Source: Chloridium humicola
Taxonomy: Eukaryota > Ascomycota > Sordariomycetes > Chaetosphaeriales > Chaetosphaeriaceae
NCBI GenBank assembly: GCA_027569505.1
Contig: JAPDFF010000016.1
Coordinates: 399,638 to 463,637 of the forward strand
Length of the DNA stretch: 64,000 nt
Direction of reading: 5' to 3'
Shown here: positions 1 to 10,670 of the stretch, in pieces
Layout of the letters: each line of letters opens with the position of its first letter
Numbering within the stretch: position 1 is the first letter of the stretch
The notes under the pieces: model-generated
What the model was told of the DNA's origin: nothing
The model's database searches: none
Seen by the model: the letters and a program-made list of their open reading frames with translations, nothing else
Program-made: the position numbers and the translations under genes

Positions 1-578
1 GACAAGGACGTGGCGAGCCTACTCGAGCCATTCCAGGGGTCGTTTGATCCATCAGCAGACCAAGTCACGGCTTGCACCCTGCTGGTCAACCACTTGTCGA
101 TGCGCAGGAACAAGCGCTGCTTGCTCGCCTACCACCGCACGCGCACCGACAAGCTGGAGGAGATGGTCTGGAACGGCACCGACGTCCTTGATCTTGCTGG
201 GCAGCAGACAGGTAGCGGCGCAAGTGGTGCGGCTGCGGGGGATGGCGGAAGCAGCAGTCTCAGTCCTCAGGAAGAGGACTACTTCCGCCAGTACGGGGAT
301 CTGCTGGCTGCCTACAAGGGGCAATGGACGGACATTGATCTGACCGGGAGCCTCGAGCCGCCAAAAGATCTCTTCATTGATGTTCGGGTGTTGAAGGATG
401 CGGGAGAGATCCAGACGGAATACGGGTAGGTTGTGGTTTGGCGGCACCCAGTCTCAGCGGCGTGACGCTAATTTCGAGATACAGGGCTATCAACTTGACA
501 AAGAACAGCCAGTTCTATGTCCGGCAGGGCGATGTTGAGCGCTTAATTGCACAGGGCTACCTCCAGAAACTCGGATGA
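1..578 (+). CDS. psf1: GINS complex subunit Psf1 (3' part of gene)
   Basis: This is the C-terminal part of Psf1, one of four GINS subunits (Psf1, Psf2, Psf3, Sld5) of the CMG replicative helicase in the nucleus. The reading frame is already open at base 1, so the 5' end lies outside the window. Exon 1-425 carries the family signature RRNKRCLLAYHRTR, then a low-complexity Gly/Ser linker, then the start of the C-terminal B domain (DLFIDVRVLKDAGEIQTEYG). A 59-nt intron (426-484, GTAGGT...ACAG) splits a glycine codon. Exon 485-578 ends the protein with NSQFYVRQGDVERLIAQGYL and a TGA at 576-578. Psf1 needs this short second exon to complete its conserved B domain, which supports the splice. The splice positions were read by eye. 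Confidence 0.93.
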
Positions 579-1831
579 GAGCCTACTGCTCATGCGATCG
601 CTCCATCACATCATGAGCTCGCTTCTGGCTCAATTTCTGAACCAGGGCTATACAAATCCCACACCCGAGTTACGCTTCCCGAGACGACAGATGGCTGGGG
701 GTTTGCCGACAGGATCCCAGGAGCAGCTCGCTTCCAGCAGACTCGTCTAGGAGCGGTGGTGCAACTCCCACGGCGGCTGATGGAAGCTCGCACCATTGTG
801 GCAGCAAAAGGTGCCTTGATATTGACTCAGGACTGGACAAGGCTCGGTATCACACAGCCATTGGGCATCCCCACGATACCACCACCCTGTCTCGGTCTGC
901 CAAACGGATCAATGTCTCCGGCTCATCGGTCCGGCGAACGGCGTCGCACAAAAACACGGCTTGAGCACCTGCATGTGCATGCAGCTCGCGTGGCCAGGAA
1001 AATTCTGCGATTGGGAGGCGTTGTTTAACAGTGGCACTCACTGTGCCACCGACTCAAAGGACAAACTTCAAAGTCGGGAGAAGCGGCTCGATTCAAGACA
1101 TTTGGTTCATGTTATGTCTCTATGAAGGCCGACGGACGAGTTTATACACTATCAATCTAACTACAAGATTCTTTTACTGGAGTCTGTTGCAATTCGACCC
1201 CTCTCCCTGCTTAAAGTTTACCCAAATCAATTCGCACTGTAATTGCATCATCTGCACTGACACCTTGATGTTTCCCGCCCCACCATCCGATGCATGCTCT
1301 CTGAGAGTAACATGTTCCAGACCACTGCGTCTCTCGATAGCTACCAAGCAGTGAGACTTTAGCCCGAGTCTGAACAGATGCCGCGCTGGAGGTGTTACTC
1401 AAAGCAAGCACCAATTCCACAATGCCTGTTTGTATTCTCTGGATTTACCCCCAGGAAGGTGGGGCCACCAACTAAAATTTAACCCTTCGACAACCGTAAG
1501 CGGCACACCTTATCTTTGATCTTCACATGGCAACCTGAACTTCTGAAGATCCTCTTGCTACCCACCTACCAACCTACTTATCTTCTAGCCGTTATCCGTA
1601 CCTATTCCTCCACTGAACCAGGCAGCGTACCGATGCCGGGCGCATAAGCCAACCTACCTATCTTCTCCCACTAGTCCCTCCTTTTTTACCTCTTTACCTT
1701 GGTACTCCTACCTACAAGCGCAACCCATATCTCACTCGCAATCAGTGTTGCTTGCGTCTTGTAGAACCACAATGCGTGGTCGACTAGTGACTTCACCCTG
1801 AAAGCTTCCCCGTTCTGCGACTCCCGACACC
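579..1831. other. Intergenic region, psf1 to SulP transporter
   Basis: No coding region is supported here. The last 350 bases are rich in CTACC/ACCTAC runs and pyrimidines. They probably form the promoter and 5' leader of the transporter gene that starts at 1832. The short open frames on both strands look like chance. Confidence 0.6.
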
Positions 1832-4800
1832 ATGTCGTCCCCAGCGTTCGGCTTCTCTTCGTGGAGGAGACGACCGTCCGCGGCCTCTCAAACCTCCAAT
1901 GACGGTGCCCACGCTCCGATCTCAATTGACCCCCAGTACCCGCACAATCCCAGCGATGCGAAACAGCTGTCTTCCTCTGAGGACTCGAATCACCGTGAGC
2001 CGATACGGTCCTTCATCCATGGCTCAGTCAGAGGTCACCTTGGTGAGTTCTTTTTCCCACCATACCCAATTAACATGTACACATCTAACCCACCCGACCA
2101 GCCCCTCTCGACAGCGCAGAAGTTGCGCGTTCCGTTCGTCAAGACACCGCCGAGTTGGCCAACTACTTCCTTTCCGATAAGACGGACGGTCGAGGTGCTC
2201 AACTTCCTCGCCGCACACGGTCTGGCTCAACCCACGCCACGCGGCCAGCCCCCGAAGCCCTCGCCCCTGATGCCGGTCCTTCGGGATCCTCCGAAACAAT
2301 AGACGAGGTGTCCGAACCTCCTTCGCCGAACGAACCCGCAGACAATGCCGCCGAGGGTCCCTCGATGCTCACCACCATGTTCAGGAGGTCGCCGCCAGAC
2401 AACCATTATATGTTCATGCCAAAAGAAGGGCAGCCACATGACGAGGACTCCACGGCAGAAGAGAGCGAGGCGGATGACGAGACCCTCACTAGGGTATCGA
2501 CCGTTGATACCGTTGAGCATCGGCCATTACCCGCCCATGCTGCTGAGGACACAACCGAAACATCACCGCTGCTGCTCACCAGATCAAGGGAGAATCGGCG
2601 AAGCTATGGAGCCGGCCATGCGAACGGGAATGGCATTGACTTGGAGGGCCAGAAGCACTCAAGTCGGAAAACGTGGTTTGGGAGGACGGCCGACTCGTTC
2701 TGGGACACAGGAGGGCGGGTTGCAGGCATGGCTCGCATCGTTGCCAACCCCAAACGTTGGGATCGTCACGCGCTTTGGGAGAATGCGGTTGTTACGCCGG
2801 TGGCTTGCTTGCCCGCTGTCGTTGTTGGATTGTTGTTGAATATTCTTGACGCATTGTCATACGGTGAGCTCATCCGTCTCATGGAGCGATCCTGTTCTTT
2901 TGCTAACCGGGTTCAGGCATGATTTTGTTCCCCTTGGGGACCCCGATATTTGCCAGCTTGGGATCCGCTGGGATATCCATGTTCTACGTCAGCTGTATCA
3001 TCTCACAACTGACCTTCTCCAGCCGGAGTATCTTCAAAGGCGGTGTTGGCTCTGAACTGGTAAGTACCCAATGACGGGCGACTCCTGAACAAGGCATGGG
3101 CTCACAGCAAGCAGATTGAAGTTGTGCCCTTCTTCCACAACATGGCCGCCACTATCACCGACATGGTCGGAGAAGACAAGCCCGATGCTGTTATTGCCAC
3201 CACTATCACATCATACGCTCTGAGCTCCATGATGACTGGCGCCGTCTTCTACTTGATGGGCAAGTTCAAATTTGGCTACCTCGTTGGTTTCATCCCTCGC
3301 CACATTTTGATAGGATGCATTGGTGGTGTTGGGTGGTTCTTGATCGCCACCGGATTCGAAGTGACCGCGCGGATGGACGGCAATCTTAACTACGACCTCG
3401 ATACCCTCCACCAACTCTTGAAGGCGGACACCGTTCCCCTTTGGATCATCCCGCTCACGCTGGCGGTAATTTTGTTCTATGGCCAATCCAAGATCACGTC
3501 AAAATATTTCCTGCCGATGTACATCCTCGCCATTCCCGCAGCTTTCTACGCTCTCACGGCTGCCCTGGACTTGCTGGATCCGGGCCACCTGAGGCACGAT
3601 GGTTGGATTTTCGAAGGACCCCCTGCAGGAGAGCCTTGGTGGTACTTCTACACACTTTACAGTAAGCACCGCGCCATATCCAGCAAATTGACGTGATGGC
3701 TGACGAGATTTTCAGAGTTCAACCTTGTTCACTGGGGGGCAATCATGCAGTGTATCCCCGCGATGCTCGCTCTCACCTTCTTTGGCATCCTCCATGTTCC
3801 CATTAACGTGCCCGCTCTGGCTCTCAACACCGGCGAGGATCACGCGAGCCTCGACCACGAGCTCAAGCTGCACGGCTGCTCCAACTTCCTCTCTGGCATG
3901 TGTGGCAGCATTCAGAACTACCTTGTCTACTCCAACAGCCTGTTCTTCATGCGCTCGGGCGGCAACACCCGGCTGGCTGGGTTCGAGTTGGCGGCGTTTA
4001 CCTTCTTGGTCATGTTGATCGGCCCGTCGCTGATCGGGTACATCCCGGTCATGATGGTTGGTGTGTTGATTTTCGACCTTGGCTTTGAGCTGCTGCTCGA
4101 GGCCGTGTGGCAGCCGAGAAAGAAATTCAAACCGGTCGAGTACTTTACCGTCATGGCGATAGTTCTCGTCATGGGTACATACGACTTTGTTGTCGGCATC
4201 GGTGTGGGAATTCTGCTGGCGTTCATGTCGCTGACCTTTCAAACCTCGAGGGTCTCGGCTGTTCGGGCTAGCTACACTGGCGATGCGGTTGGGTCGACAG
4301 TGAGGAGGAACCCGACTCAACAGCACTATCTCCGGCAGGTCGGTCGCCAGATTAATATCATTAAGCTTTCGGGCTATCTGTTTTTCGGCACTATTGTTGG
4401 TGTAGAAGACAAGATCAGGGCGCTCATTGGCGACGAAGAATTCAGTAGGAAGCCGATTAAATTCCTAATCCTCGATCTCTGGCGTGTCACCGGTGTCGAC
4501 TACTCCGCCGCCGAGGCATTCAACACCATCAGCCGCCTGTTGAACAGCAAAGATATCGAACTCGTCATCAGCGGCGTCGACCCCGAGCACGGCCTCGGGC
4601 GCAGTCTCCGAACCGTCGGCCTCGGCGAGGACGGAATCGAAGTCAAGCTCCTCCCCGAACTCAACTCAGCCCTCGAGTACTGCGAGAACGAGCTTCTCAA
4701 AACACTCTACGCAAACCAAGACGACGCGGCCAGCACCCGCACCGCCTCCACCACCACCAACCTGGACGTGCCCAACACCGCAGCAACCCCCAGCAGCCAG

Positions 4801-5355
4801 TCGTCCGACATGCTCGGCTCCTCACCGCGGCGCGACCTCCTCCGCGAGGCGGCGCGCAAGTCGATCGGCCACAGCGAGGTTAAGCGCTCGGTGCGCTGGC
4901 AGAGCTTCAAGGAGCCGCTGCGGCTGCTGCTGCAGATATTCCGCGACGTGAGCGACAAGAACGAGGACTTTTGGTTCCGCGCCGTTCGCTACTTCCACCG
5001 CGCTGAATACGCCGCGGGCACGGTGTTGTTCCGCCGCGGCGAGCGTGCCGAGGGGTTTTATCTCGTGGAGAGCGGCATCCTGCGCGCCGAGTATGACCTC
5101 CCGCAGGGCTGGCTGTTTGAGAGCATAGTGGCGGGTACGACCTGTGGTGAGCTGCCGTTCTTTTCGGAGACGAATAGGACGGCGACTTGTGTGGTGGAGA
5201 GTGATTGTGTGGTTTGGGCGATGGATGGGGAGAGTTGGGAGAGGCTGCAGAAGGAAGAGCCGGATGTGGGTCAGGAGTTGTTGAGGATCTCGCTGAAGCT
5301 GACAAGCGAGCGGATGAGTGTTATTACGGCGTATACTTTGACGATGGCTGGTTAG
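1832..5355 (+). CDS. SulP/SLC26-type transporter with STAS and C-terminal cyclic-nucleotide-binding domain (Vsb1-like)
   Basis: Five exons (1832-2042, 2102-2863, 2917-3059, 3115-3661, 3716-5355) encode about 1100 residues. The first ~300 residues are polar and probably cytosolic. The membrane domain begins near residue 300 with LLNILDALSYG and continues through SulP-like segments with FSSRSIFKGG. A STAS domain follows around residues 770-860 (FLILDLWRVTGVDYSAAEAF). A cNMP-binding fold occupies about residues 965-1085 and keeps the GEL...NRTAT phosphate-cassette pattern. This order matches the fungal family of yeast Vsb1 (YGR125W), which is implicated in vacuolar storage of basic amino acids, so sulfate transport should not be assumed. 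A vacuolar location is inferred from that family. Late codons change from C-ending to G/T-ending. All introns have GT-AG ends and join in frame. Confidence 0.9.
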
Positions 5356-5841
5356 GGGTTGGATACGGGGGTTTTTCTGGCTTTTAGCGAGTAGTTGTTG
5401 TTTAGAGATGTTTCCCTCACGGGACAGGTTGGCTATTTGATATCCAGCGTTGGTCATGGCAGCATGTTGACGGGTATGGATAAAAGTACATTGTTCCCTG
5501 AATGATATTGTCAAGCAAGTCATATGCTTCAATCTGGAAAACTCTTGGATACCCATCGTGCTACAAATACTTCTCAAATTACTCGCAGAGAGTGAGTGTT
5601 GAGTGTTAAGTGCAATAATACCTTAAGAGCGGCAAGGTTACAGCGAAGTTCGAGATCTCCGGCGCTCAGTGGCGACTCTCGGGGTCTCGGTGTGGGCCGC
5701 GCCCTTGCATGATCCGTGACACGCGGGTGCGCCCTGCCGGGCGGGCCGATGTTAGGCCCACCACTCTGTGACACATGTTTAAATCCCAAGGCTGCCATCT
5801 CCAAACTTACCCTAAACCAAAATCCCATCAAGTCCTTTACC
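5356..5841. other. Intergenic region, SulP transporter to Stk19-like gene
   Basis: This is a tandem-gene spacer. It begins with an AT-richer probable 3' UTR, then a GC-rich stretch around 5680-5770 with short inverted repeats (for example GCCCTGCCGGGC), then the Stk19-like leader. No gene was recognised. Confidence 0.5.
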
Positions 5842-7116
5842 ATGCCGAGTCTACACTCCATCCTCGGCGTCTCCCGCGTCAAGAAACGATCCTCCTCGTC
5901 CTCTAAATCAACCAAGCGCTCCTCCTCTTCCTCCTCATCACTCTCGGCATGGGCCGCCTCCCTCTCCCAAACCAAGCCCACCGGCACCCCCTCCACCTCC
6001 AAACCACCACCACCACCACCCCGTCTCAACCACCCCCTCAAACTCGAATCCCTCGGCCCCTTCCCCCTCCATCCCCCCACAACCAATAACACTAAAAATG
6101 GCTGCCCCGACCCAACCAACCTCCTCCCCCTAATCCTCACAACAATGTTCTCCCCCCTCCCCCCCTCTGGCCTGCACTCCACCCTCAGCTCCTCAGTCCT
6201 CCGCTTCCGCGCCGCCCTCCCCCCCGTCGTGTCTGCCTCACACTTCCATGCACTTTTGCAATCAATTGGTGTAGCCAACTCGCCTGCTGCAGCGGAGAGG
6301 ATTGTCGCTGGGTTTGTGAAGGGTGGGAGGGTGAGGAGGGTGGTGATTCCGACGCTTGTGGGTGAGAGGGTTGGGGGGGAGATGATTGTGCTGGGGGAGG
6401 GGTTGGAGGGGTTGGTTATGGGTGCAAAAGGGTTGGAGGGGGGGGTGAGGGAAAAGTTTGTGGGGTGGTTGAGACGGAGGCCTGGGGCGGTGAGGATGGG
6501 GGAGGAGGAGGCGAGGGAGGTTGGATTGGGGGGGAGCGGGGTGGATGCGTTGGTTAGGGCGGGGTTTTTGACGGTACTGAATGGGAGTGGTGGTGGTCGA
6601 GGGAGGGGGGTATTTGACCGGCCGGAGGGCAGATATGACATGATTAGTCTAGAGACGGTGTCGAGGGCCGCGGCGGGGACGGTGGCGGCCGTGGGTGGAG
6701 AGGGAGTGCTGCATGCCGCCGGGGGCACCGGGACACGGAGTATGGTGGGGCCGGTCGCCGGAGCCGGAGTGGGGTCCGGGGTCTACAGTGTTGCTGTTCC
6801 GGGGAGTGGGATGTTCGTCAAGCTGGTCTCGGCTGCGCTGGAACACTTGGAGGAGCTGCTGAGGAAGACGCAGTACCGGGAAATGCCAGAGTCGGATCTC
6901 CGCGAGAAGTGGGACGGGGGCATCGTCGGCGACAGCGCGATAGCCTTGGCTAAGAAAGCGCGGGGAGAGTTTGCAGGCATCGTGCCGGGGAAGACCAAGA
7001 GGTGGAAGGAGTTCCACGGGCTGTCGTTTGACTGGGTGCTACGGGAAGCTGTTGGCGCCGGTTTGGTTGAGGTCTTTGAGACGCGGAGTGTAGGGCATGG
7101 GGTGCGGCTGGTTTGA
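5842..7116 (+). CDS. Stk19 family protein
   Basis: A single exon of 424 residues matches the Stk19 family (serine/threonine protein kinase 19, now regarded as a winged-helix DNA-binding protein and not a kinase; this is family knowledge). The first ~90 residues are Ser/Lys/Pro-rich low complexity. The conserved part begins near residue 100 (LRFRAALPPVVSASHFHALLQ) and ends with FHGLSFDWVLREAVGAGLV just before the C terminus. The start at 5842 is the first ATG of the frame; the frame is open upstream to 5716 without an ATG that fits. Composition is extreme: the coding strand is C-rich to about 6240 and G-rich from about 6340 to 6620, with many G-runs. A nuclear role in transcription-coupled repair is known for the human protein and is only an inference here. 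Confidence 0.82.
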   Translation: MPSLHSILGVSRVKKRSSSSSKSTKRSSSSSSSLSAWAASLSQTKPTGTPSTSKPPPPPPRLNHPLKLESLGPFPLHPPTTNNTKNGCPDPTNLLPLILTTMFSPLPPSGLHSTLSSSVLRFRAALPPVVSASHFHALLQSIGVANSPAAAERIVAGFVKGGRVRRVVIPTLVGERVGGEMIVLGEGLEGLVMGAKGLEGGVREKFVGWLRRRPGAVRMGEEEAREVGLGGSGVDALVRAGFLTVLNGSGGGRGRGVFDRPEGRYDMISLETVSRAAAGTVAAVGGEGVLHAAGGTGTRSMVGPVAGAGVGSGVYSVAVPGSGMFVKLVSAALEHLEELLRKTQYREMPESDLREKWDGGIVGDSAIALAKKARGEFAGIVPGKTKRWKEFHGLSFDWVLREAVGAGLVEVFETRSVGHGVRLV

Positions 7117-10100
7117 GACTCTGAGCAGCAGGATGTAGGCCAGTTCTGCTTGCCCGGCCACTTGGGTGCGTCTAGTCTTGGGCAACTACAGAGTTTTAGA
7201 TGCCGGAGGAACTGTAGTGGGCGACGGGTTCCCTGAAGCTGGGGGTAGTTTGGTCGTCCTCGGAGGACAGTTGTGATCCAGAGAAACGAAGATTCGAAGG
7301 CTGAAACACCACAAGTCATATCATAGTATCTTTAATTATGCCCTCCAGAGTTTGAACTCGATTCGGATTTGGAACAGCAATCGAAACGGAAGAAGGATCT
7401 CTCAGACACATGTGACCCGTTCAACGGTTGCCTTGCGCGGCCCTGCCTGGCTCGAATGAAGTGAGACCCCATGTGTCTGGAGGACGTGAGCTTGCGAGAC
7501 ACACCAGGAGACAGAATGTGTAAGAACGGAAAACTGGAACTGCCCCAGCCTTTTCCATCGGAGATACCGAGGCCTCTAGCAAATGTGGTGTGGACTCATG
7601 AGGATATCCTCGGAATTGGAGCCGTTGTAACACTCCCAAGTATTCCCGGTGTTGATCCTCGGGGAGTATCTCGGGTGGAGGGGAGGCACCCTTCGGTTGT
7701 CAGAGGATGAATGTCTGCGATTAGTCGGAGCTGCGGGCGGTTGGTTCCCGGCACATCCCCAGCCGAAGAAGCCACCGGCATCAGCCGTGCCGTGGGAAAA
7801 GGGGTAGGTAGAAGATGCCGACAACTTTGTTGTCGTGAAATTTAACACATTTTTGCTTTCGGTGGTTTGCTCTGCAGCAGACACGACATGCAGGAGCCAA
7901 AACGCCATCTGCATGTCCCTACCTGCTTTCTGCTGGCTGTGTATCCACGCCTTGGTCGTTTGAAACCTCGTCTTCTCCCGTGACGGTTAAATGTTTCAAT
8001 AGAGGCCAGCTGTAAGAGAAGCTTCCAGCACGAGTCCCATTTTCGCAGGGACTTACTTAGTAATCTTGAAAAGACAAAACCAGGAGTTCTTGAGAGACCA
8101 ACAAGTCAAGAAGACAAAGAATAGACGAGGGAGGGAAACTGGTGAAACAGAGGACGAGGGATAGTAGAAAAAGAGCATAGGAAAGTGAAGACCGAAGGGG
8201 GCATGGAGCAATACGAGGGAAAGGGAGGAAGACGGCTCCTTGGCTTCGAAGCAAGTCAAGTTGAGGTTTATGGCTCATCGACTCCCATTTCTGCCAGTGT
8301 CAATCTCAATCTCAGCGTCGGAGTCGATTGGGTCTTGAATAAAGTGTTCTCAGGTTCGCGAGCTGCACGGGGGGTTGCTCTGCAGGTCTCATCGCCGTCT
8401 CCGGCGGGCAATCGCCATGTGCACAGACATCCCAGATGCCGACGTCCCTGACATGGTTCGATTGCTCTGCCCCTAGCCTGGGTTTTGGTTAGGGCCATCT
8501 CAGCTCTTCCGATTCGACCTCTGCTGGACCAGGAACGCCATGGCGGCCACATGAGACAGCGTGTTGGGTTGCTGCCGATCGTTCCAACGAGGCTCAGCGG
8601 CTTTTATCAGTCCATCGTTTTCCAGGGCAACGCGTGGGATCCCACGAGCCAGGCTTGTGCCTCACAGGGGGGAGGGCAAGCAGCAACGGCGCAGAGACGC
8701 GGAAGACGAGAGTCGCGTGTCGAGGGTGATTGTGAGCAGCGTTGAACTCTCGGCCACCCCACACTCCACCAGGGGATTTAATCTCAAATGGGGGACCAAT
8801 GCAACGCTTGAGATGTGATGTGATGGACCGCAGACTTGATCCTCTGCGCCGTCTGCTCGCTGTGGTTGGTCTCGAGGTCCCCCGGGTCCTGCAGCCTCGA
8901 CAAGCCTTGCTCCATCGGCAGCAGCATCCATGGATGGGACCGACCGATGGCAGACATTGCCGGCGCATGCACAATTCTTGACATCGATGGAGTCCTGTCC
9001 TTCTCTGACAATGCTCCATAGCCTCGCCGTTTGGCATTTCAAGAATTGCTGTGGTTGCTGTGGTTGCTGTGGTCGAAATCATTGCCCTCGCCGGGCAGGA
9101 CTCGCACACGTGGGGGGACATTGCATTGTCTGGGGAGAGAGACGCGAGCGCTGTCTGGAAACCCACAATTTGGTTGCCGGCAGCCCCTTGCGCATCCCGA
9201 CAGCCAGGGCAGCATGCACAGACCCAAAACGGTTCAACTGAGCCCGGGGTCGCTCTTGCAGGGATCAGCTGGGGACCGACGATGCTCCGCCGAAATTGCT
9301 TTTCTGGAGCAATGGACCAATGGCTGGGACTGGTTGGGTCAGGGGATTGCGGTGGCATGGGTAGGGAATTTTGGGGGGAAGAGGAAAACAAGGGGAAGAA
9401 GAAGCAGCAGCGGCCGGACAGGCAGGAGACTGGAACTGACCCGTCGATGTCGACCACAAGCCCAAGAAAAAGGAAAGATCTGCCCACTTGCTTCGCGCCC
9501 CTCGAAGCACCACTGTCTCTCAGCAACCAGCAACCACCCGGTGGGAACACGACGACAACAACTCGATCGAGGGAGAGGCAAATTCTGTGTGTCGTAGCAC
9601 TCTCGCACATTCATCTCGTCGCACCCGTCGACCCATCCACCATTGATTGGCGCAGACAGCCCTTCGAGTCTCCAGCCTCCAGCGACTCACGACGCTCTTT
9701 TCGCTACCCTCCGTTCTCTCGCGCATCTCGAACCGCCCCCTCGGTTTTGCCAGCATCCCACCAGCCCAATAGCCGCGGCACCTTGCATTCGGCTGTCCAT
9801 TCGTTTTGGCCAACTATGGTGCTTGGTCGACCATCAATCCTTTTGTGTGGTGTCACTGCCGTTCGTGTCTGAGATCTCGACGCCAGGGCCGGACCACAAG
9901 CTGGCTCGGGCGCGCCCATTGTCCAAGTACAGGGTCTTCCCCGCCACATTTTCGTCATTTTCGACCTCCGGGCCATTCAACCAACTCGACACTCGACGAC
10001 ACTCGTCCGATCTTTCCAGAGTTCCCTTTCCCAGGGACTCAGACTCACCTTACCCTTCCCTCGGCCACTCTTCGGAAGGGATCCCGGGACCTGTTGACTT

Positions 10101-10670
10101 CCCTCCAAAGAAATCTCGAGGAAACGCGACAAAACGGGTCCTCCTCGCCCCACCCGTTCTGCACTTTCGACTCTCCACTTTGTGCTGCTTCCAGGCGAAC
10201 GTGCGGAGGCCCCCGAACATCAGCGGCATCGCGCAGGTTACCGTCACGCACAAGATAACTTCCTTTCTCGACTGCCGCAGCAGCTCGCAGATACCCCACG
10301 GTCTTTTCTCCGAGACCCCCCGTCGTTCTCTTCTCGAATTGCCTCTGCCTCTCTCGCGGCCAGTCCTCGGAATCAGGCCCCGACAGAAGCAACCCAACCT
10401 GCGCAGCTTTGGCGCCTATCACCGCCCAGCAGTCCCGTCTTTTGCGAACCACTCATCCCAGGAGCTGCCTAGCCGCTCTTTCTTTCTTGACACTCATTCC
10501 CCAAAACGCGCTGGACAATTCACGATCGGTCAACCTACAGCATCCATCCAAGCTGCCATGTTGACAGCCCTCGCCGAGCCAACCTCTCTGCCATAGCGCC
10601 CTCAACCTCTGTTTTGACTTACCTTCCGCGTTGGATACGGTGCTAGGGACCATTTTATTATTCCAACACC
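7117..10670. other. Long intergenic region and CT-rich leader upstream of kinesin
   Basis: 3.5 kb without a supported gene. The stretch from about 9600 to 10670 is pyrimidine-rich on the plus strand, with many TCTC/CCTC runs, as in long fungal 5' leaders. Open frames of 270-340 residues exist in several frames and on both strands, but they encode low-complexity Ser/Pro/Arg-rich sequence with no recognisable domain. They overlap each other, which is what stop-poor composition produces by chance. A 9-bp triplicate lies at 9046-9072. Confidence 0.55.
9046..9072 (+). repeat. Three exact copies of a 9-bp unit
   Basis: TTGCTGTGG is repeated three times without change in the region upstream of the kinesin gene. 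It is a short tandem repeat and no function is evident. Confidence 0.9.

Noticed and set aside
5574..6728. 384-residue open frame antisense to the Stk19-like gene
   Set aside because: Produced by the C-rich/G-rich composition. The sense strand has clear family similarity.
9051..10596. Overlapping plus-strand open frames of 273 and 317 residues upstream of kinesin
   Set aside because: Low-complexity Ser/Pro/Arg sequence with no domain, in competing frames, in a CT-rich stop-poor leader. Read as 5' UTR.
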